From assembly GCF_022230925.1 (NCBI RefSeq), contig NZ_JAKKFH010000001.1, positions 124,001-188,000 on the forward strand: 64,000 bases of DNA, written 5' to 3'. The notes beneath the pieces were generated by a model that was not told where the DNA came from, did not search any database, and saw nothing but the letters and a program-made list of their open reading frames with translations. Numbering within the stretch: position 1 is the first letter of the stretch; every line of letters begins with the position of its first letter. The translations under genes were made by a program, and so were the position numbers. Shown piece after piece: positions 57,381-64,000 of the stretch. This stretch comes from Micromonospora alfalfae. Lineage in GTDB: Bacteria; Actinomycetota; Actinomycetes; Mycobacteriales; Micromonosporaceae.

Positions 57381-57449
57381 GTGTTCCACTCCTTGGCCGC
57401 AGGTTAGACACCGATCCTGAGCCTAACGGAGGGCCGGGCCGTACTCCGC

Positions 57450-58508
57450 TCAGCCGGGGAGGCGGGGAATGAACACGGTGTGGCCGTCACCGTCGGTGGG
57501 CGGGTCACCGGGCTTCGGTTGAACCTCGGGCCGATCCGGCATCGGCTGGGTGGCCTCCGGGGCGGGGGTGTCCGGCCGGGCACCGTAAACCCCGCCGACG
57601 GCGGGACGCGGTGACGGCACCGCACCACCCCACGCGGCGGCTGGCGGCTGCTGGCCGTACACCTGACCGGGGCGACCGGGCGCGGGCGGCAACCCACCCC
57701 CGGCGCGGTAGGTGGTGCCGCCGGGGTTGCCCGGCAGGGGGCCGGGCGCATCGTCGGACGGCTTCCGGTCCTGCCGCGAGCGACGGAACAGCAGCACGAT
57801 GAGCAGCAGACCGACCGCCACCAGCACGATGCCGAAGTACATCACCGGTGACGCTCCGGACGACTCGGCGGCGGTCGCCGTGGTGCTCGGCGCCGCAGAG
57901 ACGCCGCCCTGCGCCAGCGGGTTCGCCGCCTCGTCGACGGTCACGACCTCGGTCGGGCTCGGAGTTGGCGACGGCGTCTTCGACCGCGACGGAGTCGGCG
58001 ACGGAGTGACCCGCGCTCCGGTCAGCCGCGCCGCGTCGGTGGCGTGACCCAGCGTCTGGCCGGCGGCGCTGATACCGGCGCCGGTGACCACGAGACGGCC
58101 GCCCGGCGCACCCGCCGCGAACGCCACCCGGTAGCGCACCGTGATTCCCTTGCCCTTGCACAGCGTCGGCTTCGAGGGTGACGTCTGCGCTGTCGACACG
58201 GTGCCGGCGCCGCCGCTGACGGCCACCGGGAACCAGCGTCCGCCCGCGTTGACCTCGACCGCCACCTGGTTCGGCTGGAGACCCTCCAGGCGGAAACCCA
58301 GCGCGGTACGCAGCAGGACGCACCCGTCGGTGCGCTTGCGCACCGCGACGTTCACCCCCTGCGCGGAACCACCGGCGGCGAAGCTGCTGGCCGCGCCCAC
58401 CCGGACCGAGTCCTGATCGGCCAGCGCCGGTGACGCACCGAGCATCACCAGGCCGCCCGCAAGACCGCAGACCGCCGCGAGCCGTGCCACGCGTCGACGC
58501 ACTGTCAT
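57450..58508 (-). CDS. Exported, membrane-anchored cell-surface protein, unknown
   Basis: A 352-residue protein with a signal peptide (ends ASPALA), an extracellular domain of about 130 residues with two cysteines, a Ser/Thr/Pro linker (SPTPSRSKTPSPTPSPTE), a transmembrane helix near residues 222-242 (MYFGIVLVAVGLLLIVLL), and a long Pro/Gly-rich cytoplasmic tail. Structure suggests a surface or adhesion-like protein, but no family is recognised. It precedes manB on the same strand. Confidence 0.8.
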   Translation of the reverse strand: MTVRRRVARLAAVCGLAGGLVMLGASPALADQDSVRVGAASSFAAGGSAQGVNVAVRKRTDGCVLLRTALGFRLEGLQPNQVAVEVNAGGRWFPVAVSGGAGTVSTAQTSPSKPTLCKGKGITVRYRVAFAAGAPGGRLVVTGAGISAAGQTLGHATDAARLTGARVTPSPTPSRSKTPSPTPSPTEVVTVDEAANPLAQGGVSAAPSTTATAAESSGASPVMYFGIVLVAVGLLLIVLLFRRSRQDRKPSDDAPGPLPGNPGGTTYRAGGGLPPAPGRPGQVYGQQPPAAAWGGAVPSPRPAVGGVYGARPDTPAPEATQPMPDRPEVQPKPGDPPTDGDGHTVFIPRLPG

Positions 58509-58658
58509 GATTACCTCGCCGTTCTCCCCGGATGGGGTCCGCGGTCAGGCTACTACCGGCCCACCTGTCCCACCGGACAGTGAGCGCCCCGCATGTGTGC
58601 GGCGTTACGGTTTACGGCTCCTCCCGCCGACCTGCTGGCAGCCGGGCTGACCAGCCAA

Positions 58659-59354
58659 TCAGCGGGCCTGCTCCGCCTCGGCGAGTGCGTCACGGCACAG
58701 CCGGTCGGCGGTGCGGGTGGTCTCCGGCAGCCGGTAGCGCGGAGTCAACGCGAGCACCTGCGCCGTCGCGTTCTCCAGGCTCATCCGATGGCCGACGCTC
58801 ACGAAGACCGGCTTCACCCCGTCGCGGGTCCGCAGCACCCGACCGACCACCTCGCCACCGTCGCGCAACGACGACCAGGAACCCCGCTCGGCGGACGGCG
58901 GATCCCACACCCCCACCAGTGGCGTCTTCGCCACCCCGATCGCGGGCAACCCGGTGACCACCCCCAGATGGCAGGCGAGCCCGAAGCGGCGCGGATGGGC
59001 CAGCCCGTGCCCGTCGCAGACCAGCAGGTCAGGGATGGTGGTCAGCCGGTCGAGCGCAGCGAGCAACGCGGGCAACTCACGGAAGGCGAACAACCCCGGC
59101 ACATAGTCGAACGCGGGTCGCCCCACACCGACAGCGGAGTCCACCACCGCCAGGGTCCGGGCGTCCACCACCGTCACTGCCGCCGCCAGCAAATCACCAC
59201 CCTCGGCGTACGCGACGTCCAGGCCGGCCACCGTCGCGGGCGCGCTCGGCCCCGGCCCGACCAGGTCCACCAACGGCCGCAACTCCTCCTGTACGGCCAC
59301 CGCCTCGGCAACACTGCCCGGCCCTGCTGTCCCAGTGCCCGCCGCGCCGCTCAT
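58659..59354 (-). CDS. nfi: Endonuclease V
   Basis: A 231-residue DNA-repair nuclease that cuts next to deaminated adenine (inosine). It has catalytic Asp/Glu segments VAGLDVAYAEGG, FAFRELPALLAAL and LLVCDGHGLAHPRRFG, then AIGVAKTPLVG. The ATG at 59354 is used; the start is uncertain because no ribosome binding site is visible and the frame continues back through a Gly/Ala-coding tandem repeat into a family B hairpin. Confidence 0.9.
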   Translation of the reverse strand: MSGAAGTGTAGPGSVAEAVAVQEELRPLVDLVGPGPSAPATVAGLDVAYAEGGDLLAAAVTVVDARTLAVVDSAVGVGRPAFDYVPGLFAFRELPALLAALDRLTTIPDLLVCDGHGLAHPRRFGLACHLGVVTGLPAIGVAKTPLVGVWDPPSAERGSWSSLRDGGEVVGRVLRTRDGVKPVFVSVGHRMSLENATAQVLALTPRYRLPETTRTADRLCRDALAEAEQAR

Positions 59355-59400
59355 GCCCGCCGCGCCGCCCCTGCCCGCCGCGCCGCCCCTGCCCGCCGCG
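59340..59400. repeat. GC-rich 18-bp tandem repeat at the 5' end of nfi
   Basis: About three imperfect copies of an 18-bp unit GCCCGCCGCGCCGCCCCT lie at and just upstream of the nfi start. On the minus strand the unit encodes AAGRGG in frame. It abuts the family B hairpin. Confidence 0.7.
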
Positions 59401-59403
59401 CGC

Positions 59404-59484
59404 GATGATCCACTCGGCTTCACGGAAGTCGGGCTATCCCAGGGCTCTGAATGCCCCGACTTCAATGAACCGGAGTCGATCACT
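59404..59484. repeat. Intergenic inverted-repeat element, family B (copy 2)
   Basis: Left arm TGATCCACTCGGCTTCACGG... and right arm read in complement TGATCGACTCCGGTTCATTG... match with a few changes and end in the same GAAGTCGGG. Diverged from the copy at 34310-34390. Its right end supplies the stop codon of the small membrane protein gene (59480). Confidence 0.75.
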
Positions 59485-59728
59485 CTCGGCCCGACGCGCC
59501 GACGCCACCCCCGGCGGCCCTACCGTCCGGGCCGCCCCGGGCGGGGTCACCGTCGGCCCGACCCCTGATCGCACCCAGGCCGAGCGCGAAGGCAGTACCG
59601 AAGGCGACACTGAAGGCGACGCCACCCTTCGCACCGAAGACGGGAATGCCGATCGCCAGACCGATCAGGATGCCGACCGGCCAGGCCCAGACGGCGGACC
59701 TGACGCTCTGCGTACCGAATCTCGCCAT
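59480..59728 (-). CDS. Small two-helix membrane protein
   Basis: An 82-residue frame with ATG at 59728. Two hydrophobic helices (VWAWPVGILIGLAIGIPVF and GVAFSVAFGTAFALGLGAI) are followed by a Gly/Arg/Asp-rich tail. The tail runs into the family B hairpin, so the last residues may be repeat-derived. No family recognised. Confidence 0.55.
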   Translation of the reverse strand: MARFGTQSVRSAVWAWPVGILIGLAIGIPVFGAKGGVAFSVAFGTAFALGLGAIRGRADGDPARGGPDGRAAGGGVGASGRE

Positions 59729-59791
59729 GCGTCGATCTTATTCGGCCCCGCCACCGACTCGTCCCTCCGTCCGTCCATCCACGAAGGATGC

Positions 59792-60226
59792 CTACTGCAC
59801 TCTCGCTATATCGGGGTCCGCGCCAGGATCACCGGCCGCGCGAAGCTGCTCCTCGAACATGACGAACGTCCGCTGTCGAATCCCACGAATGAGCGCCTGC
59901 TCCTTCGGCGTCAGGTGGCGATCTTCGGCCTTCGCCACGTCCCTGACCGCCTGCACCGTCTCGTAGAGAGCGAAGATCGGGCCTTCGCCCTCGAGATAGT
60001 GAGCCCGAAAGCGCTCCACCTCCTGCACGAAGTCCTCAGGAGAACGTCGGAAGATCTCGCCCCCAACACCGAGGGTGATCTCCATGAAAATATCGTTCTT
60101 CTCGTGCCAGCCGCCTGTATCGATGGACACACGCCAGACCCTGGCACCTCCATCCAGGGTTTCCACGATCTTGACCGGGGACTGGTAATAGAGGTAATAG
60201 GAGGGAAGCAATAGACCCTCGGCCAT
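59792..60226 (-). CDS. Small partner of the large toxin-like protein (possible immunity protein)
   Basis: A 144-residue acidic protein. Its start codon overlaps the last base of the large gene's stop (TGATG), so it is coupled to it. A first half of about 70 residues (VKIVETLDGGARVWRVSIDTGG...) is followed by a helical tail that closely resembles the C-terminal tail of the large protein: ALYETVQAVRDVAKAEDRHL here and VLYEVRRDVEALAEADGRAL there, then TPKEQALIRGIRQR and TASERAITAGIRRR. It may be an immunity protein that mimics part of the toxin, or a duplicated toxin end. No known family is recognised. Confidence 0.75.
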   Translation of the reverse strand: MAEGLLLPSYYLYYQSPVKIVETLDGGARVWRVSIDTGGWHEKNDIFMEITLGVGGEIFRRSPEDFVQEVERFRAHYLEGEGPIFALYETVQAVRDVAKAEDRHLTPKEQALIRGIRQRTFVMFEEQLRAAGDPGADPDIARVQ

Positions 60227-63200
60227 CAGGCATTCCCCTCGAAAGTTGACTGCAAAGCCTGCCAGAAGAGCTGCTGCTCGCGCCGGCGGATGCCCGCCGT
60301 GATCGCTCGTTCGCTCGCTGTCAAGGCTCGACCATCCGCCTCGGCGAGGGCCTCCACGTCACGGCGCACCTCATAGAGCACATGCTCCCAAACCGCGACC
60401 GCATCCAAGGCGGCCAGGTGCAGCCGGAACTCTGCCAGATGACCATTCCTCATCTGCAGCACGAGTTGCACGTCTCGGTAGCCGCTGTCCCTAGGCGAGA
60501 GGAAGCGATCGTCACATCCCACGATCACGACGTCAGGGTGGTCGCGTATCCGCCCGAGTGCCGCGTAGAGATTGTCGAGGTTGCGGAACTCGACCTTCGC
60601 GGCGGCCAGGTCGAGCAGCTTGGACGCATCGCCCTGGTGTTTGGTCACCTTGTCCTCGGCTCGACGGCGGTCCTTAGGCTGCTCACGCCAGCCGGGCTCA
60701 CCAACCCGACGATCACCGACAAGGGCCAGGGACGTCGCCAACTGATTCAGCTCCGCCTGGGCAACAGCTGCCGCTGCGTAGAGATCGTCGAGGTAATGCT
60801 GCCGATAGGAGGGGTCAGACTGGCGACGCTTCTCGAATCCCGGTTGGGTCGGTAGATCATCCGGAATCCGAACACTCGCGCTGATCCGCCGCTGGTCGTC
60901 AGTGAGTGGCGTTGGCTGTGGTTGATCCACATCGTTACCGTTTCCGGTTGTCTGTCCCAACACCCCGAGCCCCGCTGCCTCCTGCTGGGCGACGTCGTCC
61001 AGCACCTCGGCGAGGACGTCGATGGCCTGTTGTTGGCTGGCCAGGTGATACAGGGTCAGCGGACGGGCCGTCAGCGACTTCGCGAGTTCGGGCGTGGACT
61101 GGATCAGACGCGCCAGGTCCGGATGCTGCACCAACTGCCGCACCAGGTGCTCGGCCAGGTCCGGTTCGTTCGGGGGCGGCTCTCGCCGGGCGCTGTCGAG
61201 CATGTCCCGGACCCGGTCGTCGGCGAACAGTCGCACGAGATCCCGTGCCGACGCTTCGTCGAGGTCCGGCACCAGCCGGCGAAGGGTCGGCGGGTCGATC
61301 GCCGTCGCGAACTCAGTGGGAGTCACCCCCGCCGCGAAGACGTCGTCCACGCTGTTGGCCGACAGAACGGCGCGGGCAGGCCCGCCACCCGGCGTGGGCT
61401 GGTCGAGATTGCCGCTCGCTGGAACGTTGGCGTCGGGTGACCACGGAGCCGAGCCCGGGCCGTCAAGGAGCAGGTACATCCGGTTGATGTACGGGTCGCC
61501 GTGGCCGCCGTCGTCGTGCGTCGGCGGGTGGTCCGGCAGGTCGGGTCGTTCGCTGAACCGGCCCCGGGGGAGCCCGCCGAGCGGCATCGGTCGGCCGTCT
61601 CCGCTCAGCACCAGCGCGTCGATGCCGACCACGTCAGGGTAGAGAGGCCGGTCCCGGACCACGCCGTTCTGCGGGTCCACGTAGAGAACCGTGCCGTTCT
61701 GGTTGAGCGCCACCCAGGCGTGCGAACCGCCGTGCGCCCACTCGGTGACCAGGAACGAGTAACTGCCGTGGCCGCCCAGCAGCAGTTGGTCGTGCAGGTT
61801 GCGGTAGCCCCGGTCGGCGGCCTGCCGCGCCTGCCCCGGGTCGGTACGGTGACCGGACGTCGGGGCGAGAAGTTGTTGGAAGCGCCCGCCGGTCACGTCT
61901 TCCACCCGGCCGGGGCCGCCTGCCTCGCCACGGATGGGGCGCCGGATGTCACCGTCGAGGTAGCCGTCGAAGGTTCGTGGCGCCGACACGCGGGGGCGCC
62001 CGTGCACCCACGTCTCGAACAGCGACAGTGTGCAGTCCAGGCAGTTGATGCCCCGGGTGGCGTCGGCCGCAGGACCGCCGTCGTTGAGCAGCCCGAACCA
62101 GCCGCCCTGCCGGGGGTCGGCGGTGCGGACGACGGTGCCGTCTGGATCGCGGGGCATTTGTCGTTCGACGTCGACCTGGTGCAGGGCGAGCGGTGGCCGG
62201 AGTCCTCCGGGCTGCCCGTACGGCCGGGAGTCGTCGATCGGTGGCGGATCGTCGTCGCCGGTGAGCCTGGACGGACCGGCAGTCTCCACCGCGCCGAGCG
62301 CGAGTGCGCCCACGTCCCGGTTGGCGTGTTCGAAGGTGGCGCTGATGTCCACGACCGGCGGGGCCGTGGTGCCGGCCAGCACCGCGTCTGCCAGGTCACG
62401 CCATTCGGAGTACGCGCGAGCTTCCTCGTTCGCGGCGCGCTGCCAGCCGTCTGCCCACTGCCGGTTGCCGGCCTGGTGCAGTTGTCGGGCGTAGGTGGCG
62501 TACTCGACGGCTCGACGATCGAGTTCCACGGCTCGGGTGCGCAGTCGGGCGGCCTCGGCCTGCCGGCGGTTGTTCTCGAACGCGATCCGCAGCGATTCGT
62601 AGTGGTCCTGGTAGCGCCGCCGCTCGGCGGCTTCCGCCGCCGCGGCCCACTGCGCCGCGTACGCGTCGTTGGTTTCGGGCTCGCGCACCGACGGGGCACC
62701 GAACGCCGCCACGTCGACGGGGATCGACGCCCTTCCCCGGGCGGGATGGTCGGGCGCTCGCACCGGTGCGGGCGTCTCCCGGGGCGGGACATGCGACGGC
62801 ACTGTGAACCGACCCACGACCGGTGGGGTGGAGGCGACCGGCAGCGGCCCGTTGGTGGTGGTCGGGACGCCGAAGGTGATCGGTGCCGCCGGGCCGGTGT
62901 TGATCGTTGGTGTGGAGGGGCCGGTCGCCGGAGACCAGGCGGTCGGTCCGTTGGTGGTGGGGTGCGGCGAGCTGCCGGGGTGGGCCGGCGGCGCACCGGT
63001 GGCGGCCGGCCCGCCACTCGATGCACCGGTGGCCGGCCCGCCGGTTGATTCGAGGGGACCGGTCACGGGCGCGGACGCCGACGAAAGCCTCGGATCAGCA
63101 CCCACCGCAGGCCGACTCGGATCAGCCACGGCCGAGGTGGCCTGATCGGTAGCCGAAGCCGACGCGACCGGATCGACAGCCGACGACGACGCGACCGGGT

Positions 63201-64000
63201 TGGTGGTCATCGCCGAGTGCACGGGGTCGGCCGTGACCGGGTGGGGAACGCCAGCTCTGTCGCCGAACGACCCACCCGTCGACTGTGTCGCCTCGGAGGC
63301 GCCCACCGAACGGTTCACCACGTCCACGTCGGACACCGCAGCGAGCGGTATCGGTGACGAGGTGTGCACGTCGGGCGCGACCGGAGATGTCGGCCCGACT
63401 CCTCGTGACTGCTCGACAACCGGGGACGTCGCCGCAGCCAACTGGTTCGGCGGCGTGGTGGCGACGCCTTCCGTCGCCTCCACCGGATTGCCGGCTGCCG
63501 TGACCGGACCACCCGAAGCCTCACCATCGACAGCCCCCGCAGAACCGCCCCCCGCCGAGGTAGCAGTCGACGAGACCCCGAGCGAGGGAGGTGCTCCCGT
63601 CGAGGCCACATCCGCCACGACAGGCAGCACTGGCGGAAGGGAGGGGCCCGTGAACGATGCTCCGGCGAGGGCGTTGGCCTGCGCGTCGAGCCGGGCGCGT
63701 AGCGCGTGGTCGGTCTGCCCGGTCGCCGAGCCGGTGGCCCCGGACGCGGCGGCGCGCGCCACGTCCTCCATCGAGGTCAGGCCCTGACCGGTGGCCAGGC
63801 TCGCCGCGCTGTCGGCGAGCACCTCGCCGGTCATCTCCCGACCCAGGTGCTCGCCGACCTTCGCCGCTCGCCCGGTCGCGTGCCGGCCCAGGCCGGCCAG
63901 CGGCGCCACCGCCCCGCCGGCCAGCCCGCCCACCGCCGAGGCGCCGAGATCGGTCAGGTCCAGGCCGTGTGCCCGCCCGGTGGAGTTCTGGTACGCCTGG
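60226..64000 (-). CDS. Large polymorphic-toxin-like protein with Tox-PL and RelA/SpoT-like domains (5' end outside window)
   Basis: At least 1,257 residues; the frame is open to the right edge, so the N-terminus is missing. Visible order: Gly/Ala-rich helical part; a Pro/Ser/Thr/Val linker of over 300 residues; a charged coiled coil (near 62400-62650); a papain-fold Tox-PL-like domain with GINCLDC (Cys at 62043), GGSHAWVA (His at 61722) and YVDPQNG (Asp at 61677) as a likely Cys-His-Asp triad; a helical region with LARLIQSTPELAKSL; then a RelA/SpoT-like domain with DKVTKHQGDASKLLDLA (Asp at 60612), FLSPRDSGYRDVQLVL and GHLAEFRLHL (Glu at 60432). The family order and both catalytic patterns are inferred from motifs, without a search. 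It is probably a secreted or contact-dependent antibacterial effector; the small coupled gene may protect the producer. Confidence 0.78.
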   Translation of the reverse strand, partial: QAYQNSTGRAHGLDLTDLGASAVGGLAGGAVAPLAGLGRHATGRAAKVGEHLGREMTGEVLADSAASLATGQGLTSMEDVARAAASGATGSATGQTDHALRARLDAQANALAGASFTGPSLPPVLPVVADVASTGAPPSLGVSSTATSAGGGSAGAVDGEASGGPVTAAGNPVEATEGVATTPPNQLAAATSPVVEQSRGVGPTSPVAPDVHTSSPIPLAAVSDVDVVNRSVGASEATQSTGGSFGDRAGVPHPVTADPVHSAMTTNPVASSSAVDPVASASATDQATSAVADPSRPAVGADPRLSSASAPVTGPLESTGGPATGASSGGPAATGAPPAHPGSSPHPTTNGPTAWSPATGPSTPTINTGPAAPITFGVPTTTNGPLPVASTPPVVGRFTVPSHVPPRETPAPVRAPDHPARGRASIPVDVAAFGAPSVREPETNDAYAAQWAAAAEAAERRRYQDHYESLRIAFENNRRQAEAARLRTRAVELDRRAVEYATYARQLHQAGNRQWADGWQRAANEEARAYSEWRDLADAVLAGTTAPPVVDISATFEHANRDVGALALGAVETAGPSRLTGDDDPPPIDDSRPYGQPGGLRPPLALHQVDVERQMPRDPDGTVVRTADPRQGGWFGLLNDGGPAADATRGINCLDCTLSLFETWVHGRPRVSAPRTFDGYLDGDIRRPIRGEAGGPGRVEDVTGGRFQQLLAPTSGHRTDPGQARQAADRGYRNLHDQLLLGGHGSYSFLVTEWAHGGSHAWVALNQNGTVLYVDPQNGVVRDRPLYPDVVGIDALVLSGDGRPMPLGGLPRGRFSERPDLPDHPPTHDDGGHGDPYINRMYLLLDGPGSAPWSPDANVPASGNLDQPTPGGGPARAVLSANSVDDVFAAGVTPTEFATAIDPPTLRRLVPDLDEASARDLVRLFADDRVRDMLDSARREPPPNEPDLAEHLVRQLVQHPDLARLIQSTPELAKSLTARPLTLYHLASQQQAIDVLAEVLDDVAQQEAAGLGVLGQTTGNGNDVDQPQPTPLTDDQRRISASVRIPDDLPTQPGFEKRRQSDPSYRQHYLDDLYAAAAVAQAELNQLATSLALVGDRRVGEPGWREQPKDRRRAEDKVTKHQGDASKLLDLAAAKVEFRNLDNLYAALGRIRDHPDVVIVGCDDRFLSPRDSGYRDVQLVLQMRNGHLAEFRLHLAALDAVAVWEHVLYEVRRDVEALAEADGRALTASERAITAGIRRREQQLFWQALQSTFEGNA

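Overview
The window is a stretch of high-GC actinobacterial chromosome. Gene content and order point to Micromonosporaceae, most likely Micromonospora. This is inferred from family knowledge, and no database was searched. Supporting signs are the prfB-ftsE-ftsX-smpB-ssrA block, the secA1-hpf-comF-lpqB-mtrB-mtrA block followed by ahcY and manA/manB (an order shared with Mycobacterium), many GTG starts, several leaderless-looking genes, and a tmRNA tag ending in RADFALAA.

Layout. 1-890: end of a GlxA-type AraC regulator, followed by a GC-rich tandem repeat and two hairpin elements. 1199-6240: an operon-like run of a DinB-like protein, a VWA protein, a MoxR-type AAA+ ATPase and a membrane protein. 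6317-9750: a LuxR-type response regulator with its kinase, a hemerythrin protein and an aldo/keto reductase, with a second aldo/keto reductase divergent. 10844-12014: a membrane-anchored AA10 LPMO divergent from a cysteine-free ribosomal protein L36. 12797-19726: a compact, translationally coupled cluster of O-carbamoyltransferase, MFS exporter, FemAB-like GNAT, sulfotransferase, ATP-grasp ligase and a YciI-like protein. It has its own clear promoter and looks like a small natural-product pathway. 19776-25330: an SdpI-like protein, tRNA-Ala(GGC), YqgE, a ThDP decarboxylase, a lipoprotein and two unknown proteins. 25400-29372: ssrA, smpB, ftsX, ftsE, prfB. 29437-35093: a PadR regulator, pruA, membrane and hypothetical proteins, a helix-turn-helix protein and an Rv3235-like protein. 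35198-46484: secA, two double-GNAT genes, hpf, comF, lpqB, mtrB, mtrA. 46708-50066: the efeUOB iron-uptake operon behind two DtxR/IdeR-like boxes. 50540-57380: ahcY, manA, a CDF-like transporter, a SIS isomerase, a Trm112-like protein and manB. 57450-64000: an anchored exported protein, endonuclease V, a small membrane protein, and the end of a very large secreted-toxin-like protein with a small coupled partner.

Most notable points. (1) The 60226-64000 protein appears to combine an internal papain-fold (Tox-PL) domain with a C-terminal RelA/SpoT-like nucleotidyltransferase fold. The small gene directly after it shares the same C-terminal tail. (2) The carbamoyltransferase / FemAB-like / sulfotransferase / ATP-grasp cluster has no PKS, NRPS or terpene core enzyme and may make an undescribed small polar metabolite. 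(3) At least four families of long intergenic hairpins occur; two families are present twice. (4) Several essential genes appear to be read from leaderless transcripts with a -10 box 7-8 nt before a GTG start.
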